From Faecalibacterium sp. I4-1-79 (GTDB taxonomy: Bacteria; Bacillota; Clostridia; Oscillospirales; Ruminococcaceae), in NCBI RefSeq assembly GCF_023347235.1, contig NZ_CP094467.1, positions 124,001 to 188,000 of the forward strand: DNA of 64,000 nucleotides, in the 5' to 3' direction. Positions 44,840-52,873 of the stretch are shown here, in pieces. The translations under genes were made by a program, and so were the position numbers. The notes beneath the pieces are model-generated. The model had not been told where the DNA came from. It ran no database searches and saw only the letters and a list, made by a program, of their open reading frames with translations. Position 1 is the stretch's first letter. Each line of letters begins with the position of its first letter.

Positions 44840-45126
44840 GAGAAACAAAGCTGACCATCATCCCCACCACTCAGTTCCGCAAGGACTATAAGCTGGCCAG
44901 AAAACGGGGACTAAAAATTGAACTGCTGCAGGATGTGATCGCTTGCCTTGCAATGGGAGAGCCGCTGCCGGAAAAGAACCGCGACCATGCCCTGACGGGT
45001 GATTGGGTCGGACACCGGGAGTGTCATATCCAGCCGGACTGGCTACTGGTCTATCGGGTGCAGAACGATGTTCTGGTGCTGACCTTGACCCGCACTGGCA
45101 CCCATAGTGATCTGTTTGGGAAGTAA
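44836..45126 (+). CDS. YafQ-family mRNA interferase toxin
   Basis: A 96-residue RelE-fold toxin with the YafQ pattern (FRKDYKLARKRG, DHALTGDWVGHRECHIQPDW, LLVYRV, TRTGTHSDLF). Conserved His in DHAL, RECHI and GTHSDLF fit the ribosome-dependent mRNA cleavage site. It is coupled to the antitoxin by a four-base overlap. All key residues look intact. Confidence 0.92.
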   Translation: MRETKLTIIPTTQFRKDYKLARKRGLKIELLQDVIACLAMGEPLPEKNRDHALTGDWVGHRECHIQPDWLLVYRVQNDVLVLTLTRTGTHSDLFGK

Positions 45127-45150
45127 ATCTCTTTTCTCTGTAATCAAAAA

Positions 45151-45188
45151 ACGAGGGCGCTGCACAAAATGCTGTGCAGCGCCCTCGT
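45151..45188. terminator. Bidirectional terminator between toxin and thrS
   Basis: ACGAGGGCGCTGCACA (45151-45166) pairs perfectly with TGTGCAGCGCCCTCGT (45173-45188). Both strands have T-rich tails, so it can serve both convergent units. Confidence 0.92.
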
Positions 45189-45202
45189 TCTTATATTATA
45201 TC

Positions 45203-46987
45203 TTACAGGCTGCGGGTGCGGATCTCGGTGGTGACCTTGGCGATGAAGTCCTCAAGGTTCATCTCGGTGGTCTCGCCCTTGCGGTCGCGCACGGAGATGT
45301 TGCCGGCCTCGGCTTCCTTGGCGCCCAGCACCAGCATATAGGGCACGCGGTCTACCTGCTGTGCGGCACGGATCTTGTAGCCGATCTTCTGGTTGTCGTC
45401 ATCCAGCACAACGCGGATACCGGCATCAGACAGCTTCTCGGTCACATCCTGTGCGTACTCCAGCGTCTTTTCGGACACGGGCAGCACCTTGACCTGCGTG
45501 GGAGCCAGCCAGGTGGGGAACTTGCCCTTGGTCTCCTCGATCAGGTAGGCCATGAAGCGGTCCAGAGAGCCCAGAATTGCGCGGTGCAGCACCACAGGGG
45601 TCTTTTCGGAGCCGTCCTTGTCCACATAGGTCAGGTGGAACTTTGCGGGCAGGCAGAAGTCCAGCTGGCAGGTGGACAGGGTGTACTCGGCACCCACGGC
45701 GGGCTTCACGTTTACGTCCAGCTTCGGGCCGTAGAAGGCAGCCTCGCCGATCTCCTCGGTGAAGTGGATGCCCAGCTCGGTCAGCACTTCGCGCAGGGCC
45801 TGCTCTGCATGGTTCCACATGGCATCGTCGTCGTGGTACTTCTTCTTATCGGCAGGATCACGCAGGCTCAGCACGCAGCGGTAATCGGTGATGTTGAAGT
45901 CCTTGTACACCTCAAAGATCAGGTCGCACACGTTTGCGACCTCGCTCTTGATCTGCTCCGGGGTGCAGAACAGGTGAGCGTCGTTCTGGCAGAAGTGACG
46001 GCCGCGCTCGATGCCCTTCAGGGTGCCGGAGGACTCGTAACGGAAATCGTGGGCGATCTCACCGATGCGCATGGGCAGGTCACGGTAAGAATGGGGACGA
46101 TTTGCGTAGATCATCATGTGGTGGGGGCAGTTCATCGGGCGCAGCACATAGCTTTCGCCCTCCATCTCCATGGCGGGGAACATGTTCTCACGGTAGTGAT
46201 CCCAGTGACCGGAGGTCTTGTACAGGTTCACGGTGCCGATGCAGGGAGTCATCACGTGCAGGTAGCCGCGTGCACGCTCCTTCTCCTTGATATAGTTCTC
46301 CAGCTCCTGCCAGACGGTGTAGCCTGCGGGCAGGAACATGGGCAGGCCGCGGCCCACCAGATCATCGGTCATGAACAGGCCCATCTCCTTGCCGATCTTG
46401 CGGTGATCGCGCTCACGGGCCTCCTGCTGCTCCTTCTCCCATGCGTCCAGCTCCTCCTGATTGCGGAAGGCCACGCCGTTGATACGGGTCAGCATCTTGT
46501 TTTCCTTGTCGTTCTTCCAGTATGCGCCGGACTGCTGGGTGATCTTGAAGGCCTTCAGTGCCTTGGTGTAGGTCAGGTGAGGTCCGATGCACATATCCAC
46601 GTACTCGCCCTGCTGGAAGAAGCTGAACTCGGTCTCGTCAGCAAGATCTGCCATGTGCTCGATCTTGTAGTTCTCCTTGCGCTCTTCCATCAGCTTCACG
46701 GCCTCGGCACGGGGCAGGATGAAGGGCTTGATGGGCAGGTTCTCCTTGACGATCTTGCGCATCTCTTTTTCGATGTTGGCCAGATCCTCGTCGCTCAGCT
46801 TCTGGTCGCCCAGATCGACGTCGTAGTAGAAGCCGTTCTCGGTGGCAGGGCCGAAGGCAAAATCAGCCTGCGGATACAGGCGCTTGATGGCCTGTGCCAT
46901 AACGTGAGCAGCGGTGTGACGGATAACGTGCAGCTCCTGATCCTGCGGGCACTCGTCCACATGACCGTCCTTGTAGATGACCTTCAT
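45203..46987 (-). CDS. thrS: Threonyl-tRNA synthetase lacking the TGS domain
   Basis: A 594-residue class II synthetase. The usual TGS domain of about 60 residues is absent: the protein goes almost directly into the editing domain (HVIRHTAAHVMAQA), then catalytic motifs (RPMNCPHHMMIY with the zinc Cys, RYESSGTLKGIERGRHF, AILGSLDRFMAYL) and the anticodon-binding domain. AAAGGAGAA precedes ATG 46987. It is controlled by a T-box leader. Confidence 0.95.
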   Translation of the reverse strand: MKVIYKDGHVDECPQDQELHVIRHTAAHVMAQAIKRLYPQADFAFGPATENGFYYDVDLGDQKLSDEDLANIEKEMRKIVKENLPIKPFILPRAEAVKLMEERKENYKIEHMADLADETEFSFFQQGEYVDMCIGPHLTYTKALKAFKITQQSGAYWKNDKENKMLTRINGVAFRNQEELDAWEKEQQEARERDHRKIGKEMGLFMTDDLVGRGLPMFLPAGYTVWQELENYIKEKERARGYLHVMTPCIGTVNLYKTSGHWDHYRENMFPAMEMEGESYVLRPMNCPHHMMIYANRPHSYRDLPMRIGEIAHDFRYESSGTLKGIERGRHFCQNDAHLFCTPEQIKSEVANVCDLIFEVYKDFNITDYRCVLSLRDPADKKKYHDDDAMWNHAEQALREVLTELGIHFTEEIGEAAFYGPKLDVNVKPAVGAEYTLSTCQLDFCLPAKFHLTYVDKDGSEKTPVVLHRAILGSLDRFMAYLIEETKGKFPTWLAPTQVKVLPVSEKTLEYAQDVTEKLSDAGIRVVLDDDNQKIGYKIRAAQQVDRVPYMLVLGAKEAEAGNISVRDRKGETTEMNLEDFIAKVTTEIRTRSL

Positions 46988-47031
46988 AGTAGATTCTCCT
47001 TTGACAATGCGGTTTTGAACAAAAATAAAAA

Positions 47032-47308
47032 GCGCTTCACCCCGTAAAACGCACGGGATGAAGCGCCGATCAAATGTCTGCGTTCCACGGTTCCACCCGA
47101 ATTGCGCGCTCCCCGGCGGGGAAACGCGCCCCTCGCAGTGCTGTAACGGGCACGCCCGGCAGAGGTTCGCCTCTGCACTCTGCGGTGGTAGAAGCCGGGG
47201 TCATGGCAGGCTGCTTGCAGCACCCGGAAACCCGGGGCAGCCCTCTCTGCGGCATGAAAAGCGGGGCTTCAGTTTGTCCGCATCAATGTTTTGGACAGGA
47301 TGAAACTA
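47032..47308 (-). promoter_or_regulatory. T-box leader of thrS
   Basis: On the minus strand the T-box sequence GGGTGGAACCGTGG (47085-47098) is followed by the terminator stem GCGCTTCA...(47053-47066 with 47032-47045) and TTTTTATTTTT. Upstream, about 200 bases form the Stem I region; tandem ACC (Thr) triplets at 47184-47189 are candidate specifier codons. Uncharged tRNA-Thr should favour antitermination. Confidence 0.9.
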
Positions 47309-47313
47309 CGCTG

Positions 47314-47342
47314 ATTGTAGCACGCCGGAACAAAAAAATCAA
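47314..47342 (-). promoter_or_regulatory. Promoter of thrS
   Basis: On the minus strand TTGATT (47337-47342), 17 bases, TACAAT (47314-47319). Confidence 0.8.
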
Positions 47343-47386
47343 GGGATAGCGGCAGAAATGTATAAAATCGTTCTCCCCTCTGCACC

Positions 47387-47415
47387 TTGCCACAGGCGGC
47401 GAAGCAGTGTATAAT
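47387..47415 (+). promoter_or_regulatory. Promoter of the nucleotidyltransferase gene
   Basis: TTGCCA (47387-47392), 17 bases, TATAAT (47410-47415). Confidence 0.75.
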
Positions 47416-47469
47416 AGCCTCAGAACGCTACAACGCCGGAACCCCCGGCAGATACAGGAGGAAATGAAG

Positions 47470-48390
47470 ATGAATAAACCGGTACTGGTCGTCATGGCTG
47501 CCGGCATGGGCAGCCGCTACGGCGGCATGAAGCAGATCGACCCGGTGGGCCCCAACGGACAGGTCATTATGGACTATTCTCTCTACGACGCCCGCCGCGC
47601 CGGCTTTGAGACCGTGATCTTTGTCATCAAGCACGAGATCGAGGACGCCTTCAAAGCTGCCATCGGTGACCGCGTGGCCAAAGCAATGAACGTGAAGTAC
47701 GCTTTTCAGCAGCTGGAAGAGCTGCCCGCCGGCTTTGCCGTGCCGGAAGGCCGTGTAAAGCCTTGGGGCACCTGCCATGCCGTGCTGGCTGCAAAGCCCC
47801 TGATCGACGGCCCCTTTGCGGTCATCAATGCGGACGACTACTACGGCCCGGAGGCCTTTCAGGTGATGTACGATTACCTGTCCACCCACGCCGATGATGA
47901 TTTCTACCGCTACTGCATGGTCAGCTACCTGTTGAAGAACACCCTGTCCGAGAACGGCAGCGTGGCACGCGGCGTGTGCATCAAAAACGAGGACGGCACC
48001 CTGCAGAGCGTGACCGAGCGCACCCGCATCGAGCCCTGCGATGGCGGCGCACACTACACCGAGGACGGCGGTGAGAGCTGGGTGGATCTGCCCGGCGACA
48101 CCCCCGTGAGCATGAACCTGTGGGGCTTCGGCAAGAGCTTTCTGGACGAAGCTGAGCAGCGCTTTGCGGGCTGGCTGACCGAGAATCTGCCGGTGAACCC
48201 CCTGAAGTGCGAGTATTTCCTGCCGCTGGTGGTGACCGAGCTGATCGAGGAAAACAAGGCGAAAATTCAGGTGCTGCGCAGCACGGATAAGTGGTTCGGC
48301 GTCACCTACCGGGAGGATAAGCCTTTGGTGGTGGATGCCATCGCCCGCAAGACCGCCGAGGGTCAGTACCCCGAAAACCTGTGGAAGTAA
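47470..48390 (+). CDS. NDP-sugar pyrophosphorylase-like nucleotidyltransferase
   Basis: A 306-residue protein with the nucleotidyltransferase signature AAGMGSRYGGMKQ near the start and the metal-binding NADDYYG. It probably joins a sugar phosphate to an NTP, though the substrate is unknown. ATG 47470 sits 7 bases after AGGAGGA; the ATG at 47464 is too close to that site. It is divergent from thrS and transcribed alone. Confidence 0.85.
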   Translation: MNKPVLVVMAAGMGSRYGGMKQIDPVGPNGQVIMDYSLYDARRAGFETVIFVIKHEIEDAFKAAIGDRVAKAMNVKYAFQQLEELPAGFAVPEGRVKPWGTCHAVLAAKPLIDGPFAVINADDYYGPEAFQVMYDYLSTHADDDFYRYCMVSYLLKNTLSENGSVARGVCIKNEDGTLQSVTERTRIEPCDGGAHYTEDGGESWVDLPGDTPVSMNLWGFGKSFLDEAEQRFAGWLTENLPVNPLKCEYFLPLVVTELIEENKAKIQVLRSTDKWFGVTYREDKPLVVDAIARKTAEGQYPENLWK

Positions 48391-48426
48391 ATGCTTCCTG
48401 ATCGCGTAAAATTATTTTGACAAAAC

Positions 48427-48460
48427 CAAAGACGGGCAGCCTGCGGGCTGCCCGTCTTTG
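48427..48460 (+). terminator. Terminator with TGCG tetraloop
   Basis: CAAAGACGGGCAGCC (48427-48441) pairs with GGCTGCCCGTCTTTG (48446-48460) around TGCG, the same C(TGCG)G cap seen in element C. Confidence 0.85.
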
Positions 48461-48473
48461 CGTTTTATCGTTC

Positions 48474-48929
48474 TTATTCCCCGCCTTTTTTCAGGATGTC
48501 CAGTTCCGGCATCAGCTCGGTGCTCACGATGGTAAGCATCTGTTCCAGCTTAGCGCATTCCTCGGGGGTAAAGCGCTGCCGGGCACGCTCCACTACGGTG
48601 TGCAGATACGAGTAGCTGATGTTGTAGTAGTCGATATACTTCTGGGTGGGGCGCAGATGGTACTCCCGCCGGTCGGTGGTGGACTGGATCTTTTCCACAT
48701 AGCCCTTTTTCACCAGACTGCCGATCTTGTACGCCGCATTGGGGGTGGAGATCTGCATCATGCGGGAAAACTCCGCAATGGTGGGCTCGCCCATCGCCAT
48801 GATGCCCTCCATGCAGAAGGACTCCACCGTGGTCAGGGTAGCCTCACGGGTGGCAAAGCGCTGGAACACGTTCTGATAAAAATGCAGCTTGAATTTGGTA
48901 TAGACGTCCTGAAAAGCTTTTTCCAGCAT
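48474..48929 (-). CDS. MarR-family transcriptional regulator
   Basis: A 151-residue winged-helix protein (TIAEFSRMMQISTPNAAYKI as recognition region, VKKGYVEKIQSTTDRREYHLR as wing). MarR proteins usually repress transport or stress genes. It lies 81 bases downstream of an NhaC-type antiporter gene on the same strand and may regulate it. GGAGGCG precedes ATG 48929. Confidence 0.85.
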   Translation of the reverse strand: MLEKAFQDVYTKFKLHFYQNVFQRFATREATLTTVESFCMEGIMAMGEPTIAEFSRMMQISTPNAAYKIGSLVKKGYVEKIQSTTDRREYHLRPTQKYIDYYNISYSYLHTVVERARQRFTPEECAKLEQMLTIVSTELMPELDILKKGGE

Positions 48930-49010
48930 GGGTCATGCGCCTCCGATGCTTTAGTTTTCTTGCTATACGGCTAGTATACCACGAAAATGCCCCGCTGCAT
49001 AGCGGAATTT

Positions 49011-50684
49011 TTACACAGCATCCCCGGAATTTTTTGCCCGGGTGCGGGCGCGGATGACACCGAGCACCGCCAGTTCCAGCACGATGGCAACCACCAGCAG
49101 CACCAGCGAGGTGACAAGGCTTGCGCGGCTGCCCAGCACTGCCTGTGCAAGGCCGGTGATGATGTAGCACACCGCCGAGCAGGCCGCTGCCGTAATGGCG
49201 TAGGGCAGCTGGGTGGAAACGTGGTTCACATGGCTGCAATGTGCGCCCGCCGAAGCCATGATGGTGGTATCCGAGATGGGAGAGCAGTGGTCGCCGCATA
49301 CCGCGCCGGACAGGCAGGCGGCAATGGACACCACCAGCATCTCGCCGTCCGGGAAGGCCTGACAGACGATGGGGATCAGGATGGAGAAGGTGCCCCAGGA
49401 AGTGCCGGTGGCAAAGGCAAGGAACACTGCCACAAGGAAGATGATGAACGGCAGCAGATACTGCAAAGCCGCCGCAGAGCTGCCCAGCAGGTTTGCCACA
49501 TAATACTTTGCACCCAGCAGGCCAGTCATGCCGGACAGCGTCCATGCAAGGGACAAAATCAGCATGGGGCTGACCATGGCCTTGAAGCCCTCGGGGATGC
49601 AGGCGGCAAAGTCCTGAAAGGTCATCACGCCGCGTACCCGGTAAAATACAAAGGTGAACAGCAAAGCGATGCTGCTGCCCAGCACCAGACCCGCCGAGGC
49701 GTTGCAGTCCGCAAAGGCGGTGATGAAGTCCACGCCCTCAAAGAAGCCGCCGGTGTACACCATGCCGAAGATACAGGCCGCGATCAGCACCAGCACCGGC
49801 GCGATCAGGTCGATGACATGGCCGTTGGTATCATTCCCATCGTCCACATCGTCGCCGTAGGGACGGTCGGCGGTGGTAAACAGGTCGCCGTTCTTGGCGT
49901 TGTCCTCGTTCAGCTTCATGGGGCCGAACTCTGCCCCGGTAAAGATGAGGAACAGGCTCATCACAACGGTCATGACGGCGTAATAGTTATAAGGAATGGT
50001 GCGCAGGAACATGGTAAAGCCGTTGATGCCGGAACCCGCCGGGACGCTGGAAGTGACCGCAGCCGCCCAGCTGGACACCGGCGCAATGATGCAGATGGGT
50101 GCGGCGGTGGAATCGATCAGGTAAGCCAGCTTTGCGCGGGACACCTTCTGCCGGTCGGTCACCGGGCGCATCACCGAGCCCACGGTCAGGCAGTTGAAGT
50201 AGTCATCCACAAAGATCATCACGCCCAGCAGCAGGGTGGCAAACTGTGCGCCTGCCCGGCTGTGGATGTGGGTGGACGCCCAGCGACCGAAGGCTGCCGA
50301 TCCGCCCGCCTTGTTCATCAGCGCCACCAGAATGCCCAGCATCACCAGAAAGGCCAGAATGCCCACGTTGCCGGAGTCCGACAGCTTGGTGATCATGCCG
50401 CCGTCCTCGTTGAAGAACAGGGTGTTCAGCGCCAATTCAAGGTTGCCGTTGGCGTACAGCAGCGCGCCGGAGGCAATGCCCACCAGCAGTGAGGTGTACA
50501 CCTCCTTGGTGTTCAGCGCCAGCACGATGGCAATGACCGGCGGCAGCAGGGAAAAGAAGGTGCTGTACACCGCACAGGTGTAGGTGGCGGGGTCGGCCAC
50601 CTTGCCGGGGGTTACCGCCGTGCACCACAGCAGCAGGGCAAAGACGAACAGCGCCCCCACCCAGGAAAGGTTTTTGTTTTTCAT
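49011..50684 (-). CDS. NhaC-family Na+/H+ antiporter
   Basis: A 557-residue membrane protein with about 12 helices and NhaC-family segments (CLSGAVCGDHCSPISDTTIM, LGVMIFVDDYFNCLTVGSVM). It exchanges Na+ (or an organic anion pair such as malate/lactate in some relatives) for H+. A long acidic cytoplasmic loop (DRPYGDDVDDGNDTNG) is in the middle. ATGAGGAG precedes ATG 50684. A MarR gene follows. Confidence 0.9.
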   Translation of the reverse strand: MKNKNLSWVGALFVFALLLWCTAVTPGKVADPATYTCAVYSTFFSLLPPVIAIVLALNTKEVYTSLLVGIASGALLYANGNLELALNTLFFNEDGGMITKLSDSGNVGILAFLVMLGILVALMNKAGGSAAFGRWASTHIHSRAGAQFATLLLGVMIFVDDYFNCLTVGSVMRPVTDRQKVSRAKLAYLIDSTAAPICIIAPVSSWAAAVTSSVPAGSGINGFTMFLRTIPYNYYAVMTVVMSLFLIFTGAEFGPMKLNEDNAKNGDLFTTADRPYGDDVDDGNDTNGHVIDLIAPVLVLIAACIFGMVYTGGFFEGVDFITAFADCNASAGLVLGSSIALLFTFVFYRVRGVMTFQDFAACIPEGFKAMVSPMLILSLAWTLSGMTGLLGAKYYVANLLGSSAAALQYLLPFIIFLVAVFLAFATGTSWGTFSILIPIVCQAFPDGEMLVVSIAACLSGAVCGDHCSPISDTTIMASAGAHCSHVNHVSTQLPYAITAAACSAVCYIITGLAQAVLGSRASLVTSLVLLVVAIVLELAVLGVIRARTRAKNSGDAV

Positions 50685-50791
50685 AAGCTCCTCATATCAG
50701 GTGTCAATCATTGTCTGCGGGGTTCGTCCGGCGTATCGGGGCGCAGGCTGCGGGGCAGACTACCCACAGAAATGCAAAGGGGGTGTGCACC

Positions 50792-50947
50792 GTGCCGGAT
50801 TATAAGGCTATGTACTTTGAACTGTTCCGTGCCAGTGTGCAGGCTGTGCAGCTTTTGCAGGACGCGCAGACCCGCGCCGAGCAGCAGCTGCTGGCTGCAG
50901 ACTTGCCGCCGCTGCGGCTGGACGAAACAGAACCGGACGATCCTTAG
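50792..50947 (+). CDS. Conserved small protein (51 residues)
   Basis: A GTG start at 50792 with AAAGGGGGTG in front encodes a 51-residue acidic protein (MPDYKAMYFELFRASVQAVQ, then a helical LLQDAQTRAEQQLLAADLP and DETEPDDP tail). Similar small proteins occur in many Clostridia as helical proteins of unknown role. Its stop overlaps the end of the convergent thioesterase gene by four bases. Confidence 0.6.
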   Translation: MPDYKAMYFELFRASVQAVQLLQDAQTRAEQQLLAADLPPLRLDETEPDDP

Positions 50948-51333
50948 CCCTTTTTGGCCTCGGCCTTAGCGGCAAACTTTTCCTCAAAGATGACAAAGCG
51001 CTCGTGAGTGCCGCCGCCCACAGGGCCTTTCTCGTCCGCAAGCGTCACCTTGAAGGTCAGCTTGCGGCCTTCCACAGCCACCAGCTCACTGTGGCAGGTC
51101 ACGGTCATGCCCACAGGGGTGGGTGCGGTGTGCTCCAGCTCCAGCTTGGTGCCCACGGTGCCGCTGCCCGCTTCCAGCGCAGGGGCAACGCTCTGCCAGC
51201 AGGTCTTTTCGGCCAGTGCCACCAGTGCGGGGGTAGCAAACACGTCCAGCGTGCCGCTGCCCATGGTCTTTGCAGTGTTCTCTGCGCTCACGCACACGCT
51301 CTGCTCGCCGCAGATTCCGGTTTCCAACTTCAT
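50944..51333 (-). CDS. Thioesterase-family protein (fluoroacetyl-CoA thioesterase-like)
   Basis: A 129-residue hotdog-fold protein (MGSGTLDVFATPALVALAEKT, THERFVIFEEKF). The catalytic pattern Thr/Glu/His of the FlK-like family is plausible, with Thr in GTLDV, Glu in AEK and His in GTHERF. It would hydrolyse a small acyl-CoA; the substrate is unknown. AGGAGGAA precedes ATG 51333. Confidence 0.8.
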   Translation of the reverse strand: MKLETGICGEQSVCVSAENTAKTMGSGTLDVFATPALVALAEKTCWQSVAPALEAGSGTVGTKLELEHTAPTPVGMTVTCHSELVAVEGRKLTFKVTLADEKGPVGGGTHERFVIFEEKFAAKAEAKKG

Positions 51334-51498
51334 ATACAGTTCCTCCTTATGCGTCCTTTGGACGCAGTTGTGTTATTTGTGGTTACACACCTTTATAAGA
51401 TATCACAAAACGCGCCGGAATGCACTATTTTTTGCATATTTTTTCAGGGAAGCGCCCGGAAAGCGGGAGGACTGGAAGCGTGTCGCGCTCCGCGGGGA

Positions 51499-51716
51499 AC
51501 GTTTCTGCCTGCCTTCAGCGTGCAGGGACGCTCCGCTGGGCCAGAGGCAGGGAGGGGTGTTCCGATTCCCCCCTCCCTACCTCTGGACTCCACCCACCCC
51601 GCAACGGGCCAAGGGCTGCTCGCCCTTGACAATCCTAAAGAAGAAGTCGAAGCACAAAAAAGCTAGCGCTGCGCCAGTCGGCGCTATCGCTTTAACGCTT
51701 TTTTCGCTTCTCCATT
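51499..51716 (-). repeat. Repeat family B, copy 2 (uninterrupted)
   Basis: The reverse complement matches 29405-29517 joined directly to 29632-29745, so the 114-bp module is absent here. Neither copy has a reading frame that looks coding. Confidence 0.8.
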
Positions 51717-51719
51717 AAA

Positions 51720-51768
51720 AGCCCCTCAGTCGCTGCGCGACAGCTCCCCCGAGGGGGAGCGAGCGCCC
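51720..51768 (-). repeat. Repeat family A mini-copy
   Basis: CAGTCGCTGCGCGACAGCTC followed by CCCGAGGGGGAGC matches the reverse complement of 29365-29400. Confidence 0.7.
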
Positions 51769-51824
51769 GCCCGCAGCGCTGCGCTTTCGCAGAAAGCGGC
51801 GCTGCAAATGCCGTTTCCCTCTAC

Positions 51825-52045
51825 GACCCCTCCCGTGAAAATAGCGTTTGGAGCGCTCCAAACGCGAAAATATAAATATTATTTCCGCTGAACATGGCTA
51901 GCAACGACGACGACCGCCGCCAGCGGCGGAAACAGGGAGGAGTTGTTGGGGCAGCGGCCAGCAAGACGCGCGTGCCGCCCAAGGCACGATGCGGATGCTG
52001 GGTGCCGCAACCCGGAAGAAGCGGAAGCCATTCCAAATCGTTTTG
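51825..52045 (-). repeat. Element C, copy 5, with 114-bp module in the P1 loop
   Basis: On the minus strand P1 is ATGGCT/AGCCAT (52026-52031 with 51894-51899), separated by a short loop plus the 114-bp module. After CAGCGGAAA comes P2 as a 22-base palindrome (GCGTTTGGAG/CTCCAAACGC, loop GC core and no TGCG), then the tail TTTTCACGGGAGGGG. The whole gap 51334-52228 holds repeats and no supported gene. Confidence 0.75.
51900..52013 (-). mobile_element. 114-bp module B2, copy 2
   Basis: Inverse orientation and same length as 29518-29631 with only a couple of differences. It sits inside the P1 loop of element C copy 5. Confidence 0.75.
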
Positions 52046-52151
52046 CCTGTCCAACCCGCACCCAATTTGCAAATTAAATTTGCATCTTTTTTGCGTTTTA
52101 CGGCGATTTTCAGCAATTTTGCGGGGATGTAAAAAACTTTGCGGATTTTGC

Positions 52152-52202
52152 TTGACAGGGGGCTGTCTGCGTGTTATCATGAACACATGAACAGATGCTC
52201 AT
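52152..52202 (+). promoter_or_regulatory. Promoter and operator of the metal-efflux genes
   Basis: TTGACA (52152-52157), 17 bases, TATCAT (52175-52180). ATGAACA-GA-TGCTCAT (52187-52202) is an inverted repeat with one mismatch just after the -10 box, of the kind bound by ArsR/SmtB repressors. Confidence 0.75.
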
Positions 52203-52228
52203 ATATCAAAACGAAAGGAGAGGACAGC

Positions 52229-52564
52229 ATGACCGGGCTAGAACAGACTGCACCGGAAAAGGAAAAACAGCCGGTAGAGATGCCGGACGATGAGGTGCTG
52301 TACGAACTGGCAGACCTGTTCCGCGTGTTCGGCGATTCCACCCGCATCAAAATTCTGTACGCCTTGCATGACAGCGAACTTTGCGTGCAGGATATCGCGG
52401 ACGCCGTGCAGCTGAGCCAGTCTGCCGTCAGCCACCAGCTGCGGGTGCTCAAGGACTCCAAGCTTGTGCGCTTCCGGCGGGAAGGCAAAACTGTTTTCTA
52501 CGCACTGGACGATGACCATGTGCGCAGCATCCTTTCCATGGGAATGGACCATATCGAAGAGTAA
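52229..52564 (+). CDS. ArsR/SmtB-family metal-sensing repressor
   Basis: A 111-residue winged-helix protein (FRVFGDSTRIKILYALHD, SELCVQDIADAVQLSQSAVS HQLRVLK region) with Cys in ELCVQD and acidic/His residues in the last helix (DDDHVRSILSMGMDHIEE), as in CadC/CzrA sensors of Zn, Cd or Pb. AAAGGAGAGG precedes ATG 52229. It begins an operon with an HMA protein and a P-type ATPase. Confidence 0.9.
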   Translation: MTGLEQTAPEKEKQPVEMPDDEVLYELADLFRVFGDSTRIKILYALHDSELCVQDIADAVQLSQSAVSHQLRVLKDSKLVRFRREGKTVFYALDDDHVRSILSMGMDHIEE

Positions 52565-52605
52565 CCGGGCACATGCCCGCACAAAAAGAAAGGCTGGTAC
52601 TTATT

Positions 52606-52827
52606 ATGAAAAAGACCTACAAGATCGAAGTGGACTGCGCCAATTGCGCCCAGAAGATGGAGGATGCCGCCAACACCGTTTCTGGTGTGGAAAAGGCGAC
52701 CGTCAGCTTTATGACCCAGAAGATGAAGGTGGAGTTTGCCGAGGGTGCCGACCCCCACGCCACCATGGAGAATGTGCTGTCTGCCTGCAAGAAGGTAGAG
52801 GACGACTGCGAGATCTTTGATATCTGA
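52606..52827 (+). CDS. Stand-alone heavy-metal-associated (HMA) domain protein
   Basis: A 73-residue ferredoxin-like fold protein with the metal motif DCANCAQKMED (Cys-x2-Cys). It would carry Zn/Cd to the ATPase encoded next, which lacks its own HMA domain. The start at 52606 follows GAAAGG. A terminator-like hairpin comes right after the stop. Confidence 0.88.
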   Translation: MKKTYKIEVDCANCAQKMEDAANTVSGVEKATVSFMTQKMKVEFAEGADPHATMENVLSACKKVEDDCEIFDI

Positions 52828-52839
52828 TGTGCGGCAAAG

Positions 52840-52872
52840 CTCTCCCGGTCGGTACGGACTGGGAGAGTTTTT
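52840..52872 (+). terminator. Terminator after the HMA gene
   Basis: CTCTCCC (52840-52846) pairs with GGGAGAG (52861-52867), followed by five T. It separates the HMA gene from the ATPase gene. Confidence 0.8.
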
Positions 52873-52873
52873 C

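Noticed and set aside
45107-47047. 646-codon open frame on the plus strand
   Set aside because: Antisense of thrS, which has clear synthetase motifs and a T-box.
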